Shown one piece after another: positions 1-8,089 of a DNA stretch of 35,164 nt (positions are counted from its first letter, which is position 1; each line of letters starts with the position of its first letter). Location: assembly GCA_028868255.1 (NCBI GenBank), contig JAGWUY010000005.1, forward strand, positions 1 through 35,164, given 5' to 3'. Source of the stretch: Alphaproteobacteria bacterium (lineage in GTDB: Bacteria; Pseudomonadota; Alphaproteobacteria; Rhizobiales; Aestuariivirgaceae). The translations under genes were made by a program, and so were the position numbers. A model generated the notes under the pieces. The model had not been told where the DNA came from, made no database searches, and saw only the letters and a program-made list of their open reading frames with translations.

Positions 1-965
1 GGCATATCGGCACTGTCCACCACGCCGCGCACAAAGCGCAAATAAGGCGGCAGCAGGCCCACATCATCGGCGATGAAGACACGCTTCACATAAAGTTTTT
101 GGCGGCCTTTGCGCTCGGGGTCATAAAGGTCGAAAGGACGCTCACCAGGCACATAGAGCAGCACGTTATATTCCTGGCGGCCTTCGGCACGGTAATGCAG
201 GGTCAGCGCCGGCGCTTCGGTGGAATGCGTAAGGCCGCCATAAAATTCCCTGTGCTGCTCGGCTGTCACATCATTTTTTGAACGCATCCAGATCGCTGAG
301 GCCGAATTGATCTGGCGGGCCTCACCTTCTGTCATCAACATGATCGGGTGGGCGATGTGGTCAGAATAGTTGTGAATGACTTCGCTGATCTTGTAGTCTT
401 CCAAAAAGCCATGCGCATCTTCACGCAAATGGAGAATGATTTTGGTGCCGCGTTCCAAATTCTTGGCAGGCTCAACGGTGAATGTGCCCTCCCCATCTGA
501 TGACCAGACATGGCCTTTTTCTTCGCCGGCTTTGCGCGAAAACACATCAACTTTTTTGGCTACCATGAAGGCGGCATAGAAGCCGACCCCAAACTGGCCA
601 ATCAGACTTGGCGCATCCTTGATATTTTCAGCAAAGGCTTGCGTGCCAGATTTGGCGATGGTGCCTAAGTTTTCTGACAACTCGTCGGCGGTCATGCCGA
701 TGCCGTTATCTGCAATCGTCAGCGTGGTTGCAGATTTATCAGTGGAAATGGTGATTTTGAGTTTGGGCTGCTGTTCCAAGAGCTTTGGGTTGGCGATGGC
801 CGCATAGCGCAACTTATCCAGCGCGTCTGATGCGTTGGAAATCAGTTCGCGCAAAAAAACATCTCGGTCAGAATAAACTGAATGGACCATCATGTGCAGA
901 AGTTTGCCCACCTCGGCCTGAAAGGCCTGTGGTTTACTGGATTTTGACTGTGCTGTCTTGGCCAT
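1..965 (-). CDS. htpG: Molecular chaperone HtpG (Hsp90), N-terminal part, runs off window start
   Basis: Minus-strand reading from ATG at 965 gives MAKTAQSKSSKPQAFQAEVGKLLHMMVHSVYSDRDVFLRELISNASDALDKLRY...DNGIGMTADEL...GQFGVGFYAAFMV, the Hsp90 GHKL ATPase signatures. Not in the ORF track because it is open at the window edge. Confidence 0.97.
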   Translation of the reverse strand, partial: MAKTAQSKSSKPQAFQAEVGKLLHMMVHSVYSDRDVFLRELISNASDALDKLRYAAIANPKLLEQQPKLKITISTDKSATTLTIADNGIGMTADELSENLGTIAKSGTQAFAENIKDAPSLIGQFGVGFYAAFMVAKKVDVFSRKAGEEKGHVWSSDGEGTFTVEPAKNLERGTKIILHLREDAHGFLEDYKISEVIHNYSDHIAHPIMLMTEGEARQINSASAIWMRSKNDVTAEQHREFYGGLTHSTEAPALTLHYRAEGRQEYNVLLYVPGERPFDLYDPERKGRQKLYVKRVFIADDVGLLPPYLRFVRGVVDSADM

Positions 966-991
966 GAATGCCCCCTGTTAGATCAGCCTGA

Positions 992-1012
992 TTTTTGACG
1001 AATCGTCAAAAA
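992..1012. promoter_or_regulatory. 21-bp perfect inverted repeat (10-bp arms, 1-nt centre) upstream of htpG
   Basis: tttttgacga-a-tcgtcaaaaa, 27 bp upstream of the htpG ATG; contains GAATC (GANTC) at its centre. Confidence 0.6.
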
Positions 1013-1043
1013 CCAGAAAAGGTGATCGCCTGTAGAAACTTAG

Positions 1044-1077
1044 GCGATTTTGATGTTTCTGCGAACCATCAAAACGC
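1044..1077. promoter_or_regulatory. Second inverted repeat in the htpG upstream region
   Basis: gcg(a)ttttgatg - tttctgcgaac - catcaaaacgc; 11-bp stem with one bulged base. Confidence 0.45.
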
Positions 1078-1134
1078 TTTAATGCCCGCGGATATTGGAA
1101 ATCGGGGCTGGTTCGTCAAGGCCTAAATCGTGGC

Positions 1135-1165
1135 AAAAAAAAGCGGCTGCAACACGCAACCGCTT
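1135..1165 (-). terminator. Rho-independent terminator of a minus-strand transcript
   Basis: Minus strand AAGCGGTTGCGTGTTGCAGCCGCTTTTTTTT: AAGCGG/CCGCTT stem (inner TGC/GCA pairs) plus U8 tract. Confidence 0.7.
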
Positions 1166-1306
1166 GAGGGACGCAACAGACACACGAACGCATGTCTTGG
1201 AAAGCAGGGGGCCCGGCCGGTCTTTCGAGCGCATCGGGGGGCTGGGGGGCTATACCGAAGCGAACCAGCCGGGCTGTCGAGGCAACAGCAACACTATCTC
1301 CCTCTA
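1135..1306 (-). ncRNA. Putative structured small RNA ending in an intrinsic terminator; 6S-like rod architecture is possible but unproven
   Basis: Minus strand: GAGGGA (1304-1299) can pair with TCCCTC (1171-1166); CCCGGCTGGT (1273-1264) pairs with ACCGGCCGGG (1221-1212) with one wobble; followed by AAGCGG...CCGCTT and eight Ts. No good protein-coding explanation. Confidence 0.5.
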
Positions 1307-1420
1307 TCTTGTTCAAGACTTGGTGCAAATGCGGCAAAACTGGGGAATTTTGCTTACTTGCAAATCAGAGCCTGTCTTGGCAATGTTACAGTGTGATGAC
1401 ATGCGACAGGTCAAACTGAA

Positions 1421-1789
1421 ATGAGCACGGGTGAAGCCACTGGAAACGCCGATGTGGTGCTTCGCTTTCCGGCTGTAGCCACCAAAACCGTGGCTTTTGA
1501 TCGTGTTGAACTCAATCTTATTCTCAATCTCTACGGTCGACACGTGGCTGAGGGTGAATGGCGCGATTATGCACTGGATTTTGGCCGCGAAACTGCGGTT
1601 TTTGCTGTGTTTCGGCGCAGTGCTGAGCAGCCGCTTTATCGGATTGTCAAAAACCCGGCGCTTGCCCGCAAGCAGGGCCTTTATTGCGTGGTTGCACAAG
1701 GTGGCTTAATCATGAAGCGGGGCAATGAGCTTGCGCAGGTGCTGAAGGTTTTGGTGAAACGGCCTAAACTGCTTGACCCAGTATCATAG
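1421..1789 (+). CDS. DUF2794 family protein
   Basis: 122-aa ORF; VELNLILNLYGRHVAEGEWRDYALDFGRETAVFAVFRRSAEQPLYRIVKNP is typical of alphaproteobacterial DUF2794. Confidence 0.85.
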   Translation: MSTGEATGNADVVLRFPAVATKTVAFDRVELNLILNLYGRHVAEGEWRDYALDFGRETAVFAVFRRSAEQPLYRIVKNPALARKQGLYCVVAQGGLIMKRGNELAQVLKVLVKRPKLLDPVS

Positions 1790-1830
1790 CAATTGAGATT
1801 GTGGGCTATTTCGCCCATATAGGCGCCATC

Positions 1831-2685
1831 ATGACAACAGAAGCCCCCGTTAAATTTCGCAAAATGAATGGTCTTGGGAATGATTTTGTCGTTCTCGATG
1901 GACGGCATCGGAAATTATCAATCATGGAAGCACAGGTTCGCGCGATTGCTGACCGGAAGACGGGGATAGGTTGTGATCAGCTGATCGTGATCGAATCATC
2001 TCCTGATTTTGATGTTTTAATGCGAATCTGGAATGCAGAAGGCGGTGAAGTGCCGTCCTGTGGTAACGCTTCACGCTGCATCGCAGATTTGATTTTCGAT
2101 GAGAAGGGCAGCAACACCGCCTCGATCTTGACCAAGGGGGGTGTGCTCTTGGCTTCAAAAGCCGGAGAGAAGATGGTGACTATTGATCAGGGTGTGCCAA
2201 AATTTGGCTGGAAAGACATTCCTTTGTCTGAGCCCTTTGCTGATACGCGCCATATTGAACTGCAATATGGCCCGATTGATAATCCCACTATTCACTCACC
2301 TTCGGTGGTCAATGTAGGCAATCCGCATTGCATTTTCTGGGTGAAGGATCTTGACGTGGTAGATTTGGCCAAAGCGGGGCCGATGCTGGAAAATCATCCG
2401 CTATTTCCGGAGCGGGCCAATATTTCGTTGGCCAGGGTGATGGCGCGTGATCACATTATTATGAAAGTGTGGGAACGCGGCGCTGGCCTTACCAAGGCGT
2501 GTGGAACGGCGGCTTGTGCCATCATGGCCGCAGGCCACCGCATTAAGGTGATCGACAGTGCCTGCCGCGTCACTTTGCCGGGGGGTGATTTGTTTATGGC
2601 TGTTCGTGAAAATGATGGCCACGTGTTGATGACAGGGCCTGTAGCCTATGAATTTGAAGGTGTTTTGCCTGCGGAGCTCATGTGA
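1831..2685 (+). CDS. dapF: Diaminopimelate epimerase
   Basis: KMNGLGNDFVVLD, PSCGNASRCIA and ERGAGLTKACGTAACA motifs; ATG at 1831 preferred over the longer ORF start at 1801. Confidence 0.97.
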   Translation: MTTEAPVKFRKMNGLGNDFVVLDGRHRKLSIMEAQVRAIADRKTGIGCDQLIVIESSPDFDVLMRIWNAEGGEVPSCGNASRCIADLIFDEKGSNTASILTKGGVLLASKAGEKMVTIDQGVPKFGWKDIPLSEPFADTRHIELQYGPIDNPTIHSPSVVNVGNPHCIFWVKDLDVVDLAKAGPMLENHPLFPERANISLARVMARDHIIMKVWERGAGLTKACGTAACAIMAAGHRIKVIDSACRVTLPGGDLFMAVRENDGHVLMTGPVAYEFEGVLPAELM

Positions 2686-3926
2686 CCGCGCCCAAGATTG
2701 TCAGCTTTGGATGCCGACTCAATAGTTTCGAGTCTGAAATTATGCGTGGCCATGCCGAAAAGGCGGGGCTGGATAATGCTGTGATCTTTAACACCTGTGC
2801 GGTGACGGCAGAGGCCACACGCCAGGCGCGCCAAGCCATTCGCAAGGCGCATAAAGAACAGCCGGATGCGCAAATCATTGTAACTGGTTGCGCAGCTCAA
2901 ACAGACGCAGCGATGTTTGCTGCCATGCCCGAAGTTTCGCGCGTGTTGGGCAATGAGGAAAAATTGCAAGCCACCAGCTGGCTGAAAGGCAGCAATGCGC
3001 CACGCGTTGAGGTGGCTGATATTATGCTGGTGAAAGAAGCGCGCCCGCCGATGATTGACCAGCTGACAGGGCGCACGCGCGCTTTTGTGCAGGTTCAAAA
3101 TGGCTGTGACCACCGCTGCACGTTTTGCATCATTCCCTTTGGGCGGGGCAATTCTCGTTCGGTGAGCGTTGGTGATGCGGTGACCCAGATCAGCCGCTTG
3201 GTGGATGCAGGCCATGCTGAAGTGGTGCTTTCGGGTGTTGATCTCACCTCCTGGGGGGCGGATTTGGAGGGGCAGCCCAAATTGGGTGCATTGCTTTCCC
3301 AAATTTTGAAAAAAGTGCCTGATTTGAAGCGTTTGCGGCTGTCTTCCATCGATTCAATCGAGGCTGATCAAGAGTTGGTTGAAGTGATTACGGGTGAAAG
3401 CCGGGTGATGCCGCATCTTCATCTTTCACTTCAATCGGGTGATAATTTGATTCTGAAGCGCATGAAACGCCGCCATTCACGCGAACATACCATTGCGTTT
3501 TGTAATGAGATGCGGGCCAAACGGCCTGACATGACCTTCGGGGCAGATATTATTGCCGGTTTTCCGACGGAGTCCGAGGAGATGTTTCAAAACTCTATGA
3601 ATATCGTTTCGGAATGCGATATCACATTCTTGCATGTGTTCCCCTATTCTCCCCGCCCAGATACCCCGGCAGCCCGCATGCCCCCTGTGCCTCAAGCTGA
3701 TATCAAGCGCCGTGCCGCCTTGCTTCGGGCCAAGGGGGAGGCACAGCTGAAATCCTTTATGCAGCGGCAGATTGGGGCCACGCGCAATGTGTTGGTGGAA
3801 ACGCCATTGCAAGGACGCACTGAACATTTTGCCTTGGCGAAGTTTGAAACAAAAATGGTGCCCGGCGCAGTCGTGAAGGCCAAAGTGATTGGCGCTGCCG
3901 ATTCACATTTGGAAATGGGACTCTAG
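2682..3926 (+). CDS. mtaB: tRNA t6A37 methylthiotransferase MtaB (radical SAM)
   Basis: SFGCRLNSFESE N-terminus, radical-SAM CDHRCTFCIIP motif, C-terminal TRAM-like region; GTG start overlaps the dapF stop. Confidence 0.93.
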   Translation: MTAPKIVSFGCRLNSFESEIMRGHAEKAGLDNAVIFNTCAVTAEATRQARQAIRKAHKEQPDAQIIVTGCAAQTDAAMFAAMPEVSRVLGNEEKLQATSWLKGSNAPRVEVADIMLVKEARPPMIDQLTGRTRAFVQVQNGCDHRCTFCIIPFGRGNSRSVSVGDAVTQISRLVDAGHAEVVLSGVDLTSWGADLEGQPKLGALLSQILKKVPDLKRLRLSSIDSIEADQELVEVITGESRVMPHLHLSLQSGDNLILKRMKRRHSREHTIAFCNEMRAKRPDMTFGADIIAGFPTESEEMFQNSMNIVSECDITFLHVFPYSPRPDTPAARMPPVPQADIKRRAALLRAKGEAQLKSFMQRQIGATRNVLVETPLQGRTEHFALAKFETKMVPGAVVKAKVIGAADSHLEMGL

Positions 3927-3930
3927 AAAT

Positions 3931-5355
3931 ATGGCTGGATTTTTCAAAAAACTGTTCAACCGCATTGCAGGAAAAGCTGAAGAGGCCGTGGTCGAAACGC
4001 CGGTATTGACTGCCGCCGTTGAAGACAGTGCGCCTGTCATTGTCGCTGAAGAGACGGTTGAAGTTCCTAAGCCCGTCAAGGTCAAAGCACCTTCCGCTGC
4101 GAAGTCAAAAAAGCTGCCAACCGGAAAAGTAAAGCCTGTATCAACCAAGGCAGCAAAGCCGGAACCAGGATCAGAGCGTAAAGCGAAGGCTGCAAAGACC
4201 GAGCCTGCTCTTGCGCCTCAGGTGAAGACCAAGGTTGTAGCGCCCGCAACCAGAACAATGGCCGCGCCTCCTGCGCCAAAGCCGAAGCAAAAAATGGCCG
4301 CAAAGCCTGTCCCTGTTGAGGTGCCGCCACCGAAACCTGTTGAAATAGTGCCGTCTCCACCGCCCTCACTTGTGGCTCCGCCTTCGCAGGTTGTTGTTGC
4401 ACCTGCCCCCGCCATTTCAGGGCAAGCCGAGTTTTCGGCTGGGGGGTGGCTTTCACGCCTGCGCTCTGGCCTTTCCAAGTCATCCAAATCGATCACCGGG
4501 TCGATCACAGCGATTTTTACCAAGCGCAAGTTAGACAGGGAAACCTTACAGGAACTCGAAGACACACTGATTCAGGCCGATCTCGGTCTTGCTGTTTCTG
4601 AGCGCATTATCGCTGCTGTTTCTCATGGGCGCTATGACAAGGAGATTGACCCCGAAGAGGTGAAACAGATATTGGCCACAGAAGTGGCCAAGGTGTTGAA
4701 GCCTGTCGAAGTGCCGTTCAACTTTGGCTCAGAAAAGCCATTCGTGGTCATGGTTGTTGGTGTGAATGGTGCGGGCAAGACCACCACAATCGGCAAGCTT
4801 GGGTCCATCGCAGCTGCTGAAGGCTTCAAGGTGATGTTTGCCGCCTGCGACACATTCCGCGCCGCTGCTATTGAGCAGCTGACTGTGTGGGGCAACCGGA
4901 TTGGAGCAACAACGATAAGCAGGCCTACGGGTGCAGATTCGGCTGGGCTTGCCTTTGACGCGCTCAAACAAGCACGCGAAGATGGCACTGATATTCTGTT
5001 CATCGATACGGCGGGCCGTTTGCAGAATAAAGCCTATTTGATGGATGAGTTGGATAAAGTGGTGCGCGTGATCAAGAAACAGGACGAGGCGGCGCCGCAT
5101 GCTGTGCTCTTGGTGTTGGATGCCACAACTGGGCAAAATGCCTTGGCGCAGGCTGAGATTTTCACCAAAGTTGCGGGTGTCACGGGGCTTATTATGACAA
5201 AGCTGGATGGCACAGCGCGTGGCGGTATTTTGGTGGCCATTGCAGAAAAATTCAAACTGCCCATCCATGCCATTGGTGTGGGCGAAACCATTGATGATTT
5301 GCAGCCTTTTGATGCGCAGGCTTTTTCGCGCGCCATTGCAGGATTTGAAAACTGA
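3931..5355 (+). CDS. ftsY: Signal recognition particle receptor FtsY
   Basis: NG-domain motifs GVNGAGKTTTIGKL, DTFRAAAIEQL, DTAGRLQNK, TKLDGTARGG; ATG at 3931 (MAGFFKKLFNRIAGK). Confidence 0.97.
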   Translation: MAGFFKKLFNRIAGKAEEAVVETPVLTAAVEDSAPVIVAEETVEVPKPVKVKAPSAAKSKKLPTGKVKPVSTKAAKPEPGSERKAKAAKTEPALAPQVKTKVVAPATRTMAAPPAPKPKQKMAAKPVPVEVPPPKPVEIVPSPPPSLVAPPSQVVVAPAPAISGQAEFSAGGWLSRLRSGLSKSSKSITGSITAIFTKRKLDRETLQELEDTLIQADLGLAVSERIIAAVSHGRYDKEIDPEEVKQILATEVAKVLKPVEVPFNFGSEKPFVVMVVGVNGAGKTTTIGKLGSIAAAEGFKVMFAACDTFRAAAIEQLTVWGNRIGATTISRPTGADSAGLAFDALKQAREDGTDILFIDTAGRLQNKAYLMDELDKVVRVIKKQDEAAPHAVLLVLDATTGQNALAQAEIFTKVAGVTGLIMTKLDGTARGGILVAIAEKFKLPIHAIGVGETIDDLQPFDAQAFSRAIAGFEN

Positions 5356-5906
5356 TGACCCAGACGCGCAAAATGATTCTTGAGATGGGGCCGCTCGTTG
5401 CCTTTTTTCTCACCAATTGGAAATTCGGCATTTTCTATGGTACGGCCGTTTTTATGGTGGGCACGCTGATCTCGTTAGTCATCACTTATATGGTCACGGG
5501 AAAAATTGCCAAATTTGTTTTGGCGAGCGCCATCTTCGTCGGTATATTTGGGGGACTGACAATTTATCTGCACAATGATCTCTTTATCAAATTCAAAGTC
5601 ACATTAGCGAATGTTACATTTGCAGCGGTCTTGTTTGGCGGGCTCTATTTCAACAGACTGTTTCTCAAAGATATCATGGGCCAAGCGATGGAACTGCCAG
5701 AAGCCTGCTGGCGTGTGCTCACCATTCGATGGGGTCTGTTTTTCATGTTCATGGCAGTCTTAAATGAAGTTGTCTGGCGGAATTTTACCACGGATCAATG
5801 GGTGACGTTCAAGGCGTTTGGCCTCATGGGTTTGACATTGGTGTTCGCTATTGCCAATGCGCCATATATGGCCAAACACATGGAAGATTCACCTCCCAGA
5901 AAATAA
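5355..5906 (+). CDS. yciB: Inner membrane septation protein (YciB/IspZ family)
   Basis: Five-TM protein, PLVAFFLTNWKFGIFYGTAVFMV...LNEVVWRNFTTDQWVTFKAFG is characteristic; overlaps the ftsY stop. Confidence 0.93.
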   Translation: MTQTRKMILEMGPLVAFFLTNWKFGIFYGTAVFMVGTLISLVITYMVTGKIAKFVLASAIFVGIFGGLTIYLHNDLFIKFKVTLANVTFAAVLFGGLYFNRLFLKDIMGQAMELPEACWRVLTIRWGLFFMFMAVLNEVVWRNFTTDQWVTFKAFGLMGLTLVFAIANAPYMAKHMEDSPPRK

Positions 5907-6076
5907 GTCAGCAGGATGATGATCCGTGTACTGCGGAATATTTTTGCTGCTTGTCAAGTCTTGTATTTTCTTTAATTTTTAAGCTCGCTTTCACGCAAAT
6001 TTGGGCGAATGAATTTTCGCTTGCTGGAATTCAAATGACTCGCTAGGACTCGTCAGCTTTGAAAGAAGAAATTGGT

Positions 6077-6098
6077 TTTTCAATCACGGGATTGAAAA
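6077..6098. promoter_or_regulatory. Inverted repeat, candidate operator upstream of the MarR-family gene
   Basis: ttttcaatc-acgg-gattgaaaa: perfect 9-bp arms, 4-nt spacer, ~52 bp upstream of the ATG at 6150. Confidence 0.5.
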
Positions 6099-6149
6099 GC
6101 AGCCTGCACCAAGCTGGGCTTGAAATGGTGCGAGCGGGAACAGAGGTTG

Positions 6150-6668
6150 ATGTCGGGCAATAAGGAAAACAAACAGTTTGCACGTTCCTTTTCACATTTG
6201 TTGAAGAGAGCCGTGCAGTATTCTGTTTATCTCTATATGAACGAAGTTGGAAAAACGGGTTTGACTCATCGTCAATTTACCGTTCTTTCCGCTGTCGATA
6301 GCAATGAAGGAAAGAGCCAGACAGAGCTTGTAAAAATTACCGGCATTGATCGCTCAACCCTGGCTGATCTTGTGGTGCGCTTGATTGCGCAAGGTTATCT
6401 TCATCGCAAGCGCACGAAAGAAGATGCGCGCGCCAATGCTGTACGATTGACGCCTGTCGGCAAGAAGATTTTAAAGGCCACGCAGGATGGTGCGGAAGGT
6501 ATTGATAAGCGCTTGCTGGCTTGTTTCCCGGCTGCTGATCGGCGCGTGGTCATGGAATGTTTGGGGACTCTGGCGACCGAGATGGATCAAGTGGATCAGG
6601 TGTCGTCTGAGGAAGAAGAGGTCAGGGCGGTGAAGCCGCGCAAAAAGGCGGAAGCGAAAGCCAACTAA
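6150..6668 (+). CDS. MarR-family transcriptional regulator
   Basis: LTHRQFTVLSAVDSNEGKSQTELVKITGIDRSTLADLVVRLIAQGYLHRKRTKEDARANAVRLTPVGKKIL is a MarR wHTH; Lys-rich C-terminus. Confidence 0.9.
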   Translation: MSGNKENKQFARSFSHLLKRAVQYSVYLYMNEVGKTGLTHRQFTVLSAVDSNEGKSQTELVKITGIDRSTLADLVVRLIAQGYLHRKRTKEDARANAVRLTPVGKKILKATQDGAEGIDKRLLACFPAADRRVVMECLGTLATEMDQVDQVSSEEEEVRAVKPRKKAEAKAN

Positions 6669-6669
6669 A

Positions 6670-7212
6670 TCAGTTCTGCGGCGTTTTTGCCTTTTCAATT
6701 TCCTTGTCCAGTGTGCCATCTGCGACGGCTGGACCCAAACCTCCAATCACTTTAAAGCGGATTAGGCCTTTGCCATCCACAATGAAAGATTCAGGCACAC
6801 CATAAGCCCCCCATTCAATGGTGGCACGACCATTGACATCAGATCCGATCCGCGAAAATGGGTTACCGTAGTTGTTGAGAAATTTTGCCGCATCTTCGGG
6901 TTTGTCCTTGTTGTTAATACCCACCACCGCAATATCAGTTCTTTTGCTGAGGGCCATTAGCAATGGGTTCTCTTCACGGCAAGGTACACACCAAGAGGCC
7001 CAGATATTGACCAATGTCACTTTGCCAGTTTTGAGATCAGCTTGGGAAAGCCCCGGTTGATCAAGGCCAGTGACCGCCGGCAAATCGAAAATCGGTGCCT
7101 TTTTCCCTACCATCACAGAAGGGATGTATTTAGGGTCAAGACTCAACCCATAAAAAAATGCAGCAGCAAGACCGACAAACACAAATATGGGCAACAGGCG
7201 CACCAGACGCAT
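6670..7212 (-). CDS. ccmG: Thiol:disulfide interchange protein CcmG/DsbE
   Basis: Signal-anchor, thioredoxin-fold WASWCVPCREENP, in the ccm cluster. Confidence 0.93.
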   Translation of the reverse strand: MRLVRLLPIFVFVGLAAAFFYGLSLDPKYIPSVMVGKKAPIFDLPAVTGLDQPGLSQADLKTGKVTLVNIWASWCVPCREENPLLMALSKRTDIAVVGINNKDKPEDAAKFLNNYGNPFSRIGSDVNGRATIEWGAYGVPESFIVDGKGLIRFKVIGGLGPAVADGTLDKEIEKAKTPQN

Positions 7213-7355
7213 CAGTCATTGTCCTTGCGATTTTCAAGTTTTTTGCGAATGGCTTTGTCGTAGCGCAGAACGACCACAAGCAAACCTAAAATGCAGATCA
7301 GGCTAATGCCATAGGCAGCATAGACATAGACAGCATGCGGAGCTGAAAAATCCAT
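7212..7355 (-). CDS. ccmD: Heme exporter protein CcmD
   Basis: 47-aa ORF below track cutoff: MDFSAPHAVYVYAAYGISLICILGLLVVVLRYDKAIRKKLENRKDND; single TM, between ccmC and ccmG with overlapping start/stop. Confidence 0.88.
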   Translation of the reverse strand: MDFSAPHAVYVYAAYGISLICILGLLVVVLRYDKAIRKKLENRKDND

Positions 7356-8080
7356 CAACGCCTTCCAATTTCTGCAATACGCTGTTGGCGTAGTTTTCGC
7401 GCGGCAATTTCACTGCGCAGGGAAACGAGGTGGAGTGCAGTGAATAGGAGTGTGTAGGCCACGGCCATCACCAGCAAGGCCCAGAGCATGGACTTATCAA
7501 TGGCGGAACCACCCATGCGTATCACGCTGGCGGGCTGGTGCAAGGTGTTCCACCAATTGACGGAAAACTTCACCACAAACACATTGACCACGCCCACCAG
7601 CGCCACAATCCTGGCAATGGTGGCCGCGCGGGTGGGTTCATCAATGCTGGTCCAGATCGCCATATAACCCAGATAAAAGAGCAGCAGGATGAACATGGAG
7701 GTGAGCCTGGCATCGCCCCAGGCCCACCATGTGCCCCACATGGGCTTGCCCCAAAAGGACCCTGTGACAAGCGCGAGGAAGCAGAATACTGCCCCAAGAG
7801 GTGCTGCCGTTTTTGCGGCGGCATCGGCGAGAGGGTGGCGATAGACAAAGGCCACAGCACTAAAGAATCCCATAAGACAATAGACAAAAAGCCCAAGCCA
7901 AGCCGCTGGCACATGCACATACATGATGCGCACCGCTTCACCTTGCTGATAGTCGGGTGGCGTAATGACGAGTGCGCCATAAAGGCCAATTGCGAAGAGA
8001 ATGATGGTTGCCGCCCAAAGATAAGGCAAGATGGCATTTGCCAGTTTCAGAAATTTGGCCGGATTGGCGAATTGCTGCAT
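7355..8080 (-). CDS. ccmC: Heme ABC transporter permease CcmC
   Basis: MYVHVPAAWLGL and GSFWGKPMWGTWWAWGDARLTS tryptophan-rich WWD motif. Confidence 0.97.
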   Translation of the reverse strand: MQQFANPAKFLKLANAILPYLWAATIILFAIGLYGALVITPPDYQQGEAVRIMYVHVPAAWLGLFVYCLMGFFSAVAFVYRHPLADAAAKTAAPLGAVFCFLALVTGSFWGKPMWGTWWAWGDARLTSMFILLLFYLGYMAIWTSIDEPTRAATIARIVALVGVVNVFVVKFSVNWWNTLHQPASVIRMGGSAIDKSMLWALLVMAVAYTLLFTALHLVSLRSEIAARKLRQQRIAEIGRR

Positions 8081-8089
8081 GAGAATTCC

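Noticed and set aside
1135-1306. Candidate identification as SRP (4.5S) RNA, RNase P RNA or tmRNA
   Set aside because: Could not find the SRP GGAAG/AGCAG core, the RNase P GAGGAAAGTCCGGGC block, or a tmRNA tag ORF on either strand.
1095-1424. Several small ORFs on both strands upstream of DUF2794
   Set aside because: Overlap the terminator and structured region, mutually incompatible frames, no family resemblance; an ncRNA explains the region better.
2646-3302. 218-aa minus-strand ORF
   Set aside because: Antisense to mtaB, no recognisable domain, His/Cys/Arg-rich shadow composition.
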